From the NCBI GenBank assembly GCA_037693485.1, contig CM075348.1, forward strand, positions 130,583,609-130,647,608: a DNA stretch of 64,000 nt. Reading direction: 5' to 3'. The notes beneath the pieces were generated by a model. That model saw only the letters and a list, made by a program, of their open reading frames with translations, was not told where the DNA came from and did no database searches. The DNA is from Kitagawia praeruptora. Its lineage: Eukaryota; Streptophyta; Magnoliopsida; Apiales; Apiaceae. This document shows positions 43,644 through 56,328 of the stretch, piece by piece (position 1 is the stretch's first letter; each line of letters begins with the position of its first letter). Made by a program: the position numbers and the translations under genes.

Positions 43644-45652
43644 TGATAATTGGATTTTATATCCACTTATTTTGCGCTAATTGGACCTAGATTGGTGGTT
43701 TATCCTTAAATATGTTGTGTCTTTTAATTCGTTTTTTGTTAATTAAGTCTTTGTTGTGCAGAACTCGCAACTTTAGGTATTGTGGCGATAAAAGGCTAAA
43801 AACGGTGGATTTCTGCCTCAATTCGGAATTTAGAGTTGCCAAGAGAGCAAGGTGGACTGGCCACGAGGAAAAAGAATTATCATAAAGAAATTCTGAGTGA
43901 TATATTCTTAATACTGAAACCCCGATTGGAAATGTTATATTTTTTTCTAAGCAAAAGGAGTCCGGTTTTAGATCCTCAAGAGACCGTAACTTACATCTGG
44001 ACGAGCAATGAAGAAATAAGAATTATCACAAAAATATGGAAAGTGATATTTTCTTAAAGCTGGAACCCCGGTTGGAATTGATATATTTTCTGTTAAGCAA
44101 AAGGAGTCCGGTTCCAGACGGCCAAAGACCGCAGCTTAGACAATAAGGATTTATTTATATTATTAAATAATTTTATTAATTTAGAAAATAATATTTATAA
44201 ATATCTAATAATATTAGATATTTATTTTTATAATTTCTGGATTAAAATAATTATTTATTAATTAAAGATTATAAGTTGTGCGGATTAAAAAGCATTTCTA
44301 CGGAACCTGTTCAAAAGTTAAAACAGCCGCTTGAATTGTTTACCAAATCAACAAAGCCGCCAGACGCATGAATTGTTAGTAAATGAATTGTTTTTCCAAA
44401 ATCATAAGTCTGCCAGCCGCCCGCCATCTACTTTTCAATTTATTTATTTTTTATTGCTTTCGGCTGGTTTGTTCAAAGACGGTGTGCTAAATTTTCCTAT
44501 AAATAGGAAGTAATTCCGATAGATTGAGGCACCTCTCAACTGAATTCTCTCTAGTATTTCATAAAAATTCAGTTGCTTCTTTTGTATTTTCAAATTATTT
44601 CATACACTTTAATTTTCTGCAATTTCTGTTTTGGTGGAAGATTGTAAGGGGATTATTTTGGAGTGCTATTCTATTTCGTTGGAAGTTATTTCGGTTCTAT
44701 TTTCTAAACTCTTATTTTACGTGGATTACTTGGATTACTCCTCTCTATTTCGTTGGAAGCTATTTCGGTTCTATTTTCTAAACTCTTGTAATTTCATATT
44801 TAATTCATCGCAATTTTTAATTTAGTTCCTCTTTTATTATTATTATGTTTTCATTTAATCCCATGATGACGATCCGTTCGATTATGAACTAATCGCTATC
44901 ATGGGATTCTAATGGATTTATTTACGTAATTTAGAACTTCGATGCCTTAATAATTTGTATTATGATAAAAATTCAGATTGTCTAATGTGGTTGCGCTTAA
45001 TTTATTAGATGCGTAGCTATCGTCTAAATTATTAATTCCTAATGAATGCGAAAGTGGATTTAGGAGTTTAGAATTTGCCATGTTAGCATAGGTTTGTAAT
45101 TGTCATGTACACTTACGATAAGTGGTAGGGTTTTGGATCACACCGTCCTATGTAGTCATAATAAAGGAATTTAATGTTAAACCAATTATGTTTTCAAATC
45201 TTATAGACATATAGGGTCTAAACATAAACGGTGTCCACACAACTTCTATCTTTTTAAGTGGATGTTCGTGTGGTTTGATATAAGTTAAGGTTGAAAGGCG
45301 CTTATGTTAGTTTCGTGTTCCTGGCTAGCTTTCGTAATTATCAAATAACTTTGAATTAAGGCATCAATTCTAAATAAAATAAGTAATGAAATTAGAATCC
45401 CATGTTTTTCTCGCATATAAAATCTCGTTTAATTAAATCAAGTAGTTTGAATTATTTAGTATTATTATTTTGATAAATCAATTAGAATAATAAAACAAAA
45501 CTCCCCTTTTATATTTATTCAAGCAGTTTGTTGTTTAATCATACGTCGTTGCATAAGCACTATTTCTGAACAAACACCAAGTCTTCGTGGGATCGATCTT
45601 ATTATATTACTTGTGACCACGTACGCTTGCGTAGTTAGTTTTTGAACCAACA
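43644..45652 (+). repeat. GYP5 5' LTR (2009 bp)
   Basis: Starts TGATAATTGG and ends AACCAACA, six bases before the primer site. It contains a tandem duplication of about 146 bp (copies beginning near 43872 and 44018, both ending in AAGCAAAAGGAGTCCGGTT), a TATA box CTATAAATAG (44497-44506), and a 43-bp repeat twice, 74 bases apart (44671-44713 and 44745-44787). Confidence 0.85.
44497..44506 (+). promoter_or_regulatory. GYP5 LTR TATA box
   Basis: TTCCTATAAATAGGAAG is a strong, symmetric TATA region in the LTR, upstream of the 43-bp repeats that would lie in the transcribed leader. Confidence 0.75.
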
Positions 45653-45658
45653 AGTTTT

Positions 45659-45676
45659 TGGCGCCGCTACCGGGGA
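45659..45676 (+). promoter_or_regulatory. GYP5 primer-binding site (tRNA-Asp type)
   Basis: TGGCGCCGCTACCGGGGA closely matches the complement of the 3' end of plant tRNA-Asp, the usual Athila/Tat primer, with one or two changes. Confidence 0.85.
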
Positions 45677-45805
45677 CTTCAGTGTTATTTTCAGAATTTG
45701 TGTTTAACATCAACGGAGGTTAAACTTAACTGACTTGGATAGTTATTTTTTTTTTTCTGACGTCGTGTTTTCTCGCTCTGCCAGTATAAGGATTTTGAGT
45801 TGTTT

Positions 45806-47335
45806 ATGCTAACGCGTGCCCAAACTCTGAAATCAAGAACCGTAATAAAGCTGGAAGAAACGTTAGACATGGCGGATGATGTGCCTAAGACGTTGATGGA
45901 CTATTCCCAACCGAAAATCAATGACATTCAGTCAAGCATCGTCAGGCCAGCTATTGCAGCCAACACATTTGAAATCAAACCTGGCACAATCCAGATGGTA
46001 CAAAACTCTATCCAGTTCGGGGGAGCGCAAATGGAAGATCCAAATATGCATATCCGGAACTTCATAGAGATTTGTGACACATTCAAATTTAACAACGTGT
46101 CAGATGATGCTGTAAAGTTGAGGCTTTTTCCATTTTCTCTGCGGGACAAAGCTAAGGGATGGTTGCATTCTCTCCCAGCTGGCTCGATAACAACATGGGA
46201 AGAACTCGCTCAAAAGTTTCTCACGAAATTCTATCCCATGGCAAAAATAGCTGCCATAAGGAATGCTCTTGCTCAGTTCACACAACAGACGGGGGAATCT
46301 TTACGTGAAGCTTGGGAGCGCTATAAGAAAATGCTAAGAAAATGTCCTCACCATGGAATGCCCAATTGGATGGTGATTAATTGCTTTTATAATGGTCTAG
46401 GATGGCAATCAAGACCAATCGTGGATGCAGCATCAAGGGGAGCCTTATGGGCTAAGAGCTATGAAGCCGCCTACGAGCTTATTGAAATGATGGCGGCTAA
46501 TGAGTATTAGAATCCGACGCAGAGGATGCCTCAACACAAGGTGGCAGGAATCCTCGAGGTTGACACAGCCACATCACTATCAGCTCAGCTTGAAGCACTA
46601 AACATGAAGGTGGATTCTCTGACAAACTATGGGGTACATCAAGTAGCGAGTGTTTGTGAGCTATGCGCCGGTGGACATGAAACGAGTCAATGTGCAATTT
46701 CCAATGAATCAGTGCACTTTGTGAGCAATTTTTAAAAGCAACAGCATCCAGTCCCAAACACTTACCAACCCAACAACAGAAACCATCCTAACTTCAGCTG
46801 GAGCAACAATAAAAATGGATTGCAACCACCACAACCATATCAAACACAACCACCATATCAAACACAACAACCACAGCCATATCAACAACAACCATACCAT
46901 CATACCCAAAATCAGCAATATGGGGCCAGACCATACAATCCCTCAGGATCACATCAATAGCAGGGGCAACAACTTCAGAATCAGTACGCCCAGAAACAAT
47001 CTCAACCTCCGGGATTTAATTAGCAATATTATGCAGGTCCAGGCCAACAGTCTGCTGAGAAATCAGAATTGGAAGAACTAAGATTGATGTGTAAAAGCCA
47101 GGCCGTATCTCTTAAAACTCTGGAAAACCAAATTGGCCAAATAGCAAACGCCTTACTCAATAGGCCACAAGGAGTTCTTCCTAGCGATACAGAAACAAAC
47201 CCTGGAAAAAGGGATGGCAAAGAACAAGTCAAAGCTATCACTTTAAGATCTAGAAAAATCACAAAGGACCAAGAAGTTGAAAAGGTAAACGAACAGCCGG
47301 AGGCACAGGGCAATCAAACCACTACAGAGGAATAA
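45806..47335 (+). pseudogene. gag: GYP5 Gag, with several nonsense codons
   Basis: The ATG at 45806 gives MLTRAQTLKSRT, then YSQPKINDIQSSIVRP and DPNMHIRNFIEICDTF, and the retrotransposon-gag core RDKAKGWLHSLPAGSI with WEELAQKFLTKFYP. This is a textbook Athila-clade capsid. The frame meets TAG at 46508-46510. After it come VCELCAGGHETSQC (knuckle-like), a proline/glutamine/tyrosine-rich stretch and a helical QVEKVNE tail. Further stops lie near 46733, 46957, 47022 and 47333. Several replace glutamine codons. An insertion shifts the frame near 47591 before the protease. Confidence 0.88.
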
Positions 47336-47597
47336 ACGGAGATCTCGAAACCTGAAATCAACATCAGAAAATCGGAGGATGTCAAGGGACCATCTGAGAA
47401 AGCATCTCAGGAGCATAAAACTGCAAACACACAATTCTACCCCCTCCACCATATCCGCAGAGACTCCAGAAGCAAAGATTAGATAAGCAGTTTGCAAAGT
47501 TTTTAGAAGTATTCAAGAAGCTACAGATAAACATACCGTTTGCAGAGGCTCTTGAACAAATGCCTAGTTATGCTAAGTTCATGAACGGGTATTCTAT

Positions 47598-47878
47598 CAA
47601 GGAAACTGAAGCTTGAGGAATTGGAAACCGTTGCCTTGATAGAAGAATGCAGTGCGGTATTGCAGCAGAAATTGCCCCCGAAACTCAAGGATCCTGGAAG
47701 CTTCACAATACCATGCACTATAGGCAAATTATCTTTCAACAAATGCTTATGTGACTTGGGAGCTAGTATAAATTTGATGCCATTGTCTGTGTTCATACAA
47801 CTTGGTCTGCCGGATCCAAAACCTACAAATATCTCCTTATAGCTAGCAGATCGGTCGATTACGTATCCAAGAGGTATT
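47598..47878 (+). pseudogene. pol: GYP5 protease region
   Basis: LEELETVALIEECSAVLQQKL precedes a retropepsin-like segment with CLCDLGASINLMPLSVF, where DLGAS stands at the active-site position as usual in this clade. A single TAG at about 47840 (ISL-stop-LADRS) separates it from the long pol frame that follows in the same phase. Confidence 0.85.
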
Positions 47879-50800
47879 GTGGAAGATGTCCTGGTAAAAG
47901 TGGATAAGCTCATCTTTCCTGCGGATTTTGTTATACTGGATTTTGAGGAGGACAAGAAGATTCCCATCATCTTGGGAAGACCATTTTTAGCTACAGGCCA
48001 AACTTTGATCGACGTGCAAAAAGGAGAGCTCACAATGAGAGTGCAAGATCAGAATGTCACTTTCAATGTGTTTAACGCAATGAAATTCCCAACAGATGAA
48101 GAGGAGTGTTTTAAAGTGGACATGGTCGATTCGTTAGTGAACATAGAGAAGGAACAACTGCTAAAGTCAGATCCCTTAGAAAGAGTCTTAATAGGGGATT
48201 CTGAAGAGGAAGATGTAGAAGGAAAAGAACAAATTCAGATGTTGAATTCAGCCCCTTGGAAGAGGAGGTTTGATTTTCCAATTGAGTCTCTTGGGTTAGA
48301 AGATCTTAAAAAGTCGCAGGTGCGCCTTAAACCATCTGTTGAAAAAGCTCCTTCTCTTGAGCTCAAACCTTTGCCAGATCACTTGAGGTATGCATATTTA
48401 GGTGATGCATCTACATTACCTGTTATTATTGCTGCTAACCTGTCAGGTGATGAAGAAGACAAGCTTTTGCGGATTCTGAGAGAGCATAAATCAGCAATCG
48501 GGTGGACCATAGCAGATATTAAGGGAATCAACCCCTCCTATTGCATGCATAAGATTCTTCTTGAGGAAGGAAGCAAACCATCTGTAGAACATCAAAGAAG
48601 ACTCAATTCAATCATGAAAGAGGTGGTGAAGAAGGAAATTCTTAAATGGCTGGATGCAGGGATCATTTATCCAATTTCGGACAGTTCTTGGGTGAGTCTG
48701 GTGCAATGTGTGCCTAAGAAAGGAGGCATGACAGTGGTAGCAAATGAAAAGAATGAGCTCATCCCTACTCGGACAGTCACAGGGTGGAGAGTATGCATGG
48801 ATTATCGGAAGCTAAATAAGGCCACCAGAAAAGATCATTTTCCTCTTCTTCCATTCATCGATCAAATGCTGGATAGGTTGGCTGGCCATGAGTATTATTG
48901 CCTTCTTGATGGGTATTCAGGTTACAATCAGATTTGTATTGCTCCAGAAGATCAGGAGAAGACCACATTCACTTGTCCTTTTGGCACTTTTGCTTTCCGA
49001 CGAGTTTCTTTCGGGCTATGTGGTGCACCTGCTACCTTTCAGAGATGCATGATGGCCATATTTTCTGACATGATTGGAATAAATGTGGAGGTTTTCATGG
49101 ATGATTTTTCAGTTTTTGGAACTTCTTATGATGAGACTTTGGATAATCTGAGTCTGGTTCTGAAACGATGTGTTGAGACCAATTTGGTGCTAAATTGGGA
49201 AAAGTGCCATTTCATGGTGCAAGAGGGAATCATTCTCGGGCATAAAGTATCTAGCGAGGGACTTGAAGTAGACAGGGCTAAGGTGGAGACTATTCAAAAA
49301 CTTCCTCCTCCAATCTCAGTTAGAGGAATCCGTAGCTTTCTTGGACATGCAGGTTTCTATCGGCGATTCATACAAGACTTCTCCAAAATTTCTAAGCCAT
49401 TGTGCAATTTGCTGAAGAAAGACACCCCTTTCAAGTTTGATGATGATTGCTTGGCTGCTTTCGAGCTATTGAAGAAGAAGTTGACATCAGCCCCGATTAT
49501 TACAGCACCTAATTGGGAAGAGCCATTCGAGCTAATGTGTGATGCTAGTGATTTTGCCATGGGAGCTGTGCTTGGTCAGCGAAAGAAGAATATTTTTCAT
49601 GTGGTTTACTATGCTAGTAAAACCCTCAACGATGCACAGCTGAATTACACCACTACGGAGAAAGAGCTTTTGGCAGTTGTCTATGGTTTTGAGAAATTCA
49701 GGTCCTATTTGCTTGGGACGAAGGTGACAGTCTACACTGATCATACAGCCATTAGATATCTGTTTTCGAAGAAGGATTCAAAGCAGCGATTGATTCGCTG
49801 GATTCTTCTGCTGCAAGAGTTTGAGCTTGAAATAAAAGACAGGAGGGGGACAGAAAATCAAGTAGCCGATCATCTATCACGGTTGGAGGATCACGGTAAG
49901 GATAAGACGCTAATCAATGAATCATTCCCAGATGAGCAGTTGTTTGTGGTGCAAGGAGAAGTGCCATGGTTTGTAGATATTATGAATTATCTGGTGAGCA
50001 ACGTCGTTCCGTCAGAATTCTCTTATGCTCAAAAGAAGAAGTTTCTGCATGATGTGAAGTGGTATCGATGGGATGAACCATTCTTGTTCAGGCAGGGAGC
50101 AGATCAGATTATCAGGAGATGCATTCCTTATAGTGACACGGAGGGGATTTTACGAGATTGCCACTCTACCACATACGGGGGTCATTATGGTGGAGAGAAG
50201 ACTGCAGCTCGAGTACTTCAGGCAGGATTTTTCTGGCCAACCTTGTTTAAAGATTCTCATCAATTTGTGTTGAGATGTGACCGATGTCAACGGGTTGGAA
50301 ATATCTCCAAGATGAATGAGATGCCTCTCAACATGCTTCTTGAAGTTGAGATTTTCGATGTATGGGGAATAGACTTCATGGGACCATTTATCTCATCGTG
50401 CAACAATCAATATATTCTATTAGTTGTGGATTACGTGTCTAAATGGGTCAAGGTGAAGGCTTTACCAACAAACGATGCTAAGGTGGTGCTAAATTTTTTG
50501 CATAAGAATATATTCACCCGTTTCGGAACTCCGCGAGCAATAATCAGTGATGAGGGGACACATTTTTGCAATCGCAAATTCACTGCATTAATGGTAAGGT
50601 ATCATGTGATGCATCGGGTTGCAACAGCGTATCATCCTCAAACTAATGGTCAGGCAGAAGTCTCCAACAGGGAAATCAATAGGATTTTGGAAAAGGTGGT
50701 GAATCCTTCAAGGAAGGATTGGTCGTTGAAGCTAGAAGAAGCTGTGTGGGCCTACAGAATAGCGTACAAGACACCATTGGGTATGTCACCTTTTCAGCTT

Positions 50801-51250
50801 GTGTACGGTAAGGCTTGTCATCTGCCTGCTGAGCTAGAACATAAGGCGTATTGGGCTTTGAAGAAATTGAACCTCGACATATCAGCTGCTGGTGAAAAGC
50901 GAATGCTTCAACTTAATGAACTTGGGGAGTTTCGTCTACAGGCTTATGAGAATAACAAGTTGTACAAGGAGAAGGTCAAGAGATGGCATGATAGAAGGTT
51001 GGTACATAAGACATTTGTACCAGGTCAAATGGTTCTCCTTTTCAACTCTCGGCTCAGACTTTTTCCTGGAAAGCTCAAGTCAAGGTGGTCAGGTCCATTC
51101 ACGGTTAAAATAGTTTTTTCGCATGGGGCAGTGGAAATTTTTGATAAGTCACCTGATCAGTCTTTTAAGGTGAACGGGCAGAGGCTTAAGCATTATTTTG
51201 GGGGTACGGTGAACCGTGAGGAATTCACCGCTATTCTTGCCCCAGCATGA
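47879..51250 (+). CDS. pol: GYP5 protease end, reverse transcriptase, RNase H and integrase
   Basis: An uninterrupted 1123-codon frame. It starts in the protease tail (LGRPFLATG near residue 38). RT has WRVCMDYRKLNKATRKDHFP and FMDDFSVFG near residues 405-413. RNase H begins at LMCDASDFAMGAVLG (about 552) with TTTEKELLAVVYGFEKF and YTDHTAIRYL. Integrase has an HHCC zinc motif (about 760-805, ending CDRCQRVG), then catalytic D in GIDFMGPF (about 830), D in ISDEGTHF (about 889) and E in QAEVSNREI (about 926). All key residues are intact. The frame is open upstream only to the TAG near 47840, so 47879 is the first non-stop GTG region and not a natural start. Confidence 0.95.
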   Translation: MEDVLVKVDKLIFPADFVILDFEEDKKIPIILGRPFLATGQTLIDVQKGELTMRVQDQNVTFNVFNAMKFPTDEEECFKVDMVDSLVNIEKEQLLKSDPLERVLIGDSEEEDVEGKEQIQMLNSAPWKRRFDFPIESLGLEDLKKSQVRLKPSVEKAPSLELKPLPDHLRYAYLGDASTLPVIIAANLSGDEEDKLLRILREHKSAIGWTIADIKGINPSYCMHKILLEEGSKPSVEHQRRLNSIMKEVVKKEILKWLDAGIIYPISDSSWVSLVQCVPKKGGMTVVANEKNELIPTRTVTGWRVCMDYRKLNKATRKDHFPLLPFIDQMLDRLAGHEYYCLLDGYSGYNQICIAPEDQEKTTFTCPFGTFAFRRVSFGLCGAPATFQRCMMAIFSDMIGINVEVFMDDFSVFGTSYDETLDNLSLVLKRCVETNLVLNWEKCHFMVQEGIILGHKVSSEGLEVDRAKVETIQKLPPPISVRGIRSFLGHAGFYRRFIQDFSKISKPLCNLLKKDTPFKFDDDCLAAFELLKKKLTSAPIITAPNWEEPFELMCDASDFAMGAVLGQRKKNIFHVVYYASKTLNDAQLNYTTTEKELLAVVYGFEKFRSYLLGTKVTVYTDHTAIRYLFSKKDSKQRLIRWILLLQEFELEIKDRRGTENQVADHLSRLEDHGKDKTLINESFPDEQLFVVQGEVPWFVDIMNYLVSNVVPSEFSYAQKKKFLHDVKWYRWDEPFLFRQGADQIIRRCIPYSDTEGILRDCHSTTYGGHYGGEKTAARVLQAGFFWPTLFKDSHQFVLRCDRCQRVGNISKMNEMPLNMLLEVEIFDVWGIDFMGPFISSCNNQYILLVVDYVSKWVKVKALPTNDAKVVLNFLHKNIFTRFGTPRAIISDEGTHFCNRKFTALMVRYHVMHRVATAYHPQTNGQAEVSNREINRILEKVVNPSRKDWSLKLEEAVWAYRIAYKTPLGMSPFQLVYGKACHLPAELEHKAYWALKKLNLDISAAGEKRMLQLNELGEFRLQAYENNKLYKEKVKRWHDRRLVHKTFVPGQMVLLFNSRLRLFPGKLKSRWSGPFTVKIVFSHGAVEIFDKSPDQSFKVNGQRLKHYFGGTVNREEFTAILAPA

Positions 51251-52690
51251 TCAAGCAGCAGACTTGTCAAGCTAGCGACAATAAACAAGCGCTTCATGGG
51301 AGGCAACCCATAGGTTTGGTGTTTTTATGTGTGGTTTGATTTTGTGTGATTTTGTTCAGTATTATGTCAAGTTTGCAGGTCATTGGCGAGTTGCAGGAAC
51401 TTGTTTCTTTCAAGGTAGACTAGCCTCAGTTTGGAGCTTATGCAGCATTTCCACCACTTGATTCACCACCCGAGGAGGGTGACGATACCGACAGTTAGGG
51501 GAGTTCTCTTTTATCCTTTATCTATACCTTCAATGAGGACATTGAATATTTTAAGTTTGGGGGTGATTGAGGATAATTGATTAATCGAGTCATAATTGAA
51601 TATAGTTTCATGTAGTTATAATATACCATGGTAGTTTAATTTCATATAATTCATATTATGCCATGTAAAAAAATGCATTTCCATGATTAGTTGCATAGCA
51701 TATTTTCCTTGATCCCATAGCGCTTGGTGGTTCCTTTTAGCAGCCAATGATGAATTTGAGTGTGATAATAATGAATAGAGGGCTGATTTAAATACTTAGG
51801 AATTGACTTGCATGCTACAGAAACACATTCTTAACAGAGTCTCAGCGATTGCTCTTGAACTAGTTCCTGAACATACTTGTTGTTTTGTTAAGAATAATCA
51901 CTTGTTTATATTTAGAATGTTCTGTATTCCCTTCATAGCGTAAGAACACTAAAGTATAAGTTTGGGGGAAACCAAGGATTGCATGCTAAAAGTTTGGTAG
52001 CTAAGAAAGTTAATAAGGTTAGGCGTCAAAGGCTAGTAGCCGCTCATATGCTTATTATGAGTAGTCTAGGGGTGGAATGAGATGGAGCGCAACGCACTCA
52101 TTCTTAAAGAAAAAAAAAATAAAAAAAAAGAGAAAAAAAAATAAAAAATAAAAAAAAAGAGTTGATATAAGTGTATACGGGCATAATTGACTAAGGTTGA
52201 GCTCATTAATACTCGAGCAATTAAGTTCTAGGGGACTTTGTGCCTAGTGACCTAAGGCTTTCTCGGTCTGGGATCCATTAACCCAACGCTCGCTACAAGA
52301 GTATTAGTGCATAAGTCTTTAGGGGCCTCAACCATTGCACAGTCAAATAAGCATAAGTAGCATAGTTTTGTATATATAGCAGTTGAATGAACCATGTTGA
52401 TTTTTCTTTTTATTTTTATCTTTATTTGTTTTTTGTTTTTGTTTTGTTTATGTTTTTCTTTTATTTATTTTTATTCACTTTTTTTAATTTTGATTTTTGA
52501 TTTTCAATTTTAGTTTTCTAAATTAACCAATTTATATAAATTCAAGAATCAATTTAAATGTACTTTAAATTTGATTTTTGATTTTATTATTAATTGGTTA
52601 GTTAATTTATTTTATTTTATCTTTTAAAACAAAACTAAAACAATTATTTTTATTATTTCTATACCCTTAATTAGTGTATTAAATTAGCTT
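51251..52690 (+). other. GYP5 3' untranslated region
   Basis: After the integrase stop comes GCGCTTCATGGGAGGCAACCC and GAGGACATTG...TTTAAGTTTGGGGGTG (51533-51566), phrases typical of Athila-type 3' regions. An A-rich purine tract lies at about 52108-52161, then T-rich sequence. No gene-sized frame with recognisable content is seen. Confidence 0.7.
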
Positions 52691-55600
52691 TGAGGGTGTT
52701 GGATATTTGTGTGTCAATTATTTTTGTTGGGTTGATTATGGTGTGTGGCGGTACTTCCATTCGTGGTTTTCGAATTCGGAGTTGGATTTTGGCAAATATT
52801 AGTGGTGCTCCCAGTCCTTATTGCTTATTTTCAGGGGTGCTTTCTTTCACTTTTGTTTCTCCCTCATTTTTATTTGTCATGCATGAGGACATGCCATGTT
52901 TTTAAGTGGGGGAAGGATTGTTTATTTTGATGTCCGTTTCGTTTGCATTTGGGAACAAGTTTAGTCATAAAGCTTATTTACTTGTATGTAAAATTAAGAC
53001 ATTTGTGAGCTTGTAGCCTTGTTTTCTTCTATTTCGTGCCTAGCATTACCAATTTGATGTGAATCTATAAGTTTGATGCACCTTTTTGCACACACACACT
53101 TAAAATGGCATGAAAAGTCTAGATTGTTGTAATTAAATTGTGAGCATGACGATTATTTCTTAGCATGCATGGAATCAAATCGAGAAGATGTTATTACAAC
53201 TTAAACTTAGTGAGGCCTTGAACGATGATTTCTTTTGCTTGTGTGTTTCTCCCTCTTTATGTGTATTCTTGCTCTAGGGCTTGCATTAAACCTTAATTCA
53301 TGGATGCACCACAATAAGGAAATTCTATTTAGGATAACCATTTTGGCCTTTTTAGCTTGTGAACCATGAAAATAATCCCTAGTTACCCCTTTGAAGCTTA
53401 TATCCATATTTTTCTTTGTCACTTTCCCCTTTTATACATGAGTCATAGCCAAATGCTTCACTCTCGACCTAGTTGAGCTAGTTGAGTCTTGGAAATAATT
53501 GGTTGATGAACATGGGAATTTGGAGATGTTGTGAAGAGGAAGAATGCATGTTTAGATATGGTTCAAAGTTCTTTGTATTCCTTATATGTGTAATGCATCC
53601 CCTTTGCTAAAAGAAAAAAATAATAAGTAAACGGGTATGAAAAAAAAAAGAAAAAAAGTAAAAAGGAAAAAGGAAAAAAAAAAGAACAATAAATCTTTGT
53701 ATTTTATTTTGATTCAATCTTCTTGGTAAATGTGGTTGTGTTTTGTAATTGTAAATGAGTGGAGATCTTTAGTTTGAGAATTTGGTGTATGAAGAGAGCA
53801 AGCGTCATTTTTGACTCAACTAGCGAGACTTTTACACCTTCCTTTGTAAGAACCCAGAATTTTTGGTAGGAATTAAAATTTTATTATGTATTAATATAGA
53901 AATGAATAGTGGTTACGATGCGATGTGACATCGGTTCTAATGAACGAATATGGAATGGATTCAGATTCCAATGTTTATATGCCATGAAGAATGCAATAGG
54001 TTGACAACTTAGATTAGAATAATCTATCTCCTAGGAAAGTAAGATATGGTAATTCCAAAGAGGAGAGTTATGCTCCTGTCATCCAAATCGATATTAGTTA
54101 TTAGTCCAGTGGTTCCGTAAAAGAGATAAGGAACGCTCGAAAGAGAACAAGGACATTTTTACAATATATATAAGGAATAAAAGAGAATAATGGATGAATA
54201 GTGTTTTTGGTGGAAAAGAGAATATTATTGGACGACGCTATATAGAAGTATTCAGAACGGATTTCTGAGTTCGTATTCATGATCCAGGGGCAAAATAAGT
54301 GTATGTAAACGATGTCGGATTCAGAAAAATAGCACTTTTATTTTCTCCGAGATTTCCCTAGACACTGAAGGATTTAAGGAATTATTATAAAGATTTGAGG
54401 AATTTAAATTCAAGAATTATAAAGGAGGATTCAGAATGGTAGTATATATATTAAGAAGGTTTCCGGTAAAACCCTAACAAGAGATACTTGAGATATTCCT
54501 CCGAACGATCAATCAAATTGGGTAATAACCGGACAAAGAAACAAGCAGAGAACCAAGGTGCATGCATGTGCTAGTGGATAAGGGCAAGTAACCAAGCTAG
54601 TTACAATGCTAACTAGAACAATTAGAGATCAAACCAAGCACTTAGCTTCATCTTGTCATCCAACCACAAAAATGCAACACATGCCACTTGAATTGCATCA
54701 TCCATGAGCAAATCACTTTAATAAAGCCACTTTATGAAAGATATTATCTAAACACATCACCAATAATTCATTCTAGCAAGTCAAGCAAGAGAAAAGCAAG
54801 CAAACTCCATCTCTCCCAAAACTGCCCAGCAAGAACACCCCTCAAAGAAAAATACATATCTCCATTTCTATCCATGATAAAATCACCAAATTTTAACCAT
54901 AACCTCTCCACTCCATGGGTATCATTCGCTCAAAATTTCATGGCCAACAAAGTAGAGTAGCCTAGTCAAATCCCTTCCCCAAGTTGAAGAACTGAACCTG
55001 CCTAGCCCTTTACAGCTTCTGTCCAGCGGGAAAAGCGGGATCAAAACCATAGCTAGGAAGCTTTGTTTTTGATAATCTATATCTCAAATAAAATATTATG
55101 AAGAGTTCAAGATGTGGTAAAAACTTGAGAGCCAAACTCTTATTTTTCGATTTGTTATGAATTTTACAAGATTGATGATGAATAGTAAATCTTAGAAATT
55201 AACTTTTGATTCTTGGTTTCTTTGGATGATCCAAGCTTGTTTAAGGTGTCCTAAGGGCTATTCAAGGTTTTATAAGGCTAGTACACTCTCCAAGGAAGGT
55301 ATAATTCTTGAGAACCCTAGATCTACCTTAAGTTTATGGATGTTCTTGGTGATTGTTAGTTAATTTATGATTATGGTGTTATAACTAGCATGATTTTGAG
55401 ATTGATTTAGTGATTTAAGAAATAATGAACATGTTGGTAAGAGGCCTGTTTTGGACTTGTTGATATGCATATTATGTGTATGAGATGTATGGTATGCCCG
55501 GTGTGGCTTGGTTTGGTTGTATGATTTTTGGAACGTTCGATTTATAGCATCGTAATGCCGAATTTTCATTAGACCTTGAAAACCGTGCATAATCAGTAGC

Positions 55601-56328
55601 TTTAGGTCACTGACTTTGATAAGAATATAACATTTCCTTGTAGATCTCGAGTCATAGATCGTTTTGGCATGAGAATCGAGGCAAACGGACTTACGGTTTA
55701 GGAGTTATGTCCAAAATCATAAAAGTTGTTCGAAACCATAAAAGAAAGTTCGTAACTGAAATTGAAGCTTCGTAAAATGAGTTATGCAGTGACGAATTGT
55801 GGTAATTAAATACTAGAGGTAAAAAGGAAGGTGTGAGAGAAAACCTCATGTCAAACGGATCGTTTTCCGATTTTGTAAAAATGTTCGAATCGAGGTTAAG
55901 CGCGAACGAACCCCCCTTAAAAGAATACTTGGTTATAACTTTGGTAAATCACTTAGAAAACGAGCGATAAAACTCGAGGTATAATCTTGGTTCGTAAATG
56001 ACCGACCTTAGAAATTACACGACTTAAGTATATACCAAGTGTAAGAATAACGACATGTCTTAATACTGAACAAGTGTCGGATCGTACCGGTGATAAAAAG
56101 AGTTACACTAAAGGGTGTATATTGAGATAACTCAAAAACGTGTTTCGACTTAAGTTAAGTTTATACTTAGCCTTTTTAAAGGTGTATGTGATTAACCTCG
56201 GATATTGTGACTACTGATAGATCACCGGATTGACCCGAGGCACACTACCCCTACAGGATTACCAGGCAAGTTTCAAATCCTTTTTTAAAGGTTGTTGTTG
56301 TTATTATATATATATATATATATATATA

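Larger units (their letters stand above)
43644..52650 (+). mobile_element. GYP5: Athila-like Ty3/gypsy retrotransposon, 3' end missing
   Basis: Plus-strand order: 5' LTR (43644-45652), tRNA-Asp-type primer site (45659-45676), gag, protease, RT, RNase H, integrase (to 51250) and a 3' untranslated region. The left edge is sharp because GYP4 Gag coding stops at 43643. A matching 3' LTR starting TGATAATTGG and the expected second GCCAT duplication are not found in the remaining window. The sequence passes into GYP6 somewhere between about 52.2 and 52.9 kb, so the end given is approximate. Confidence 0.88.

Noticed and set aside
52690..52930. Short hydrophobic frames that might be a membrane peptide
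   Set aside because: They lie in a 3' untranslated region, overlap in different frames and are due to T-rich sequence.
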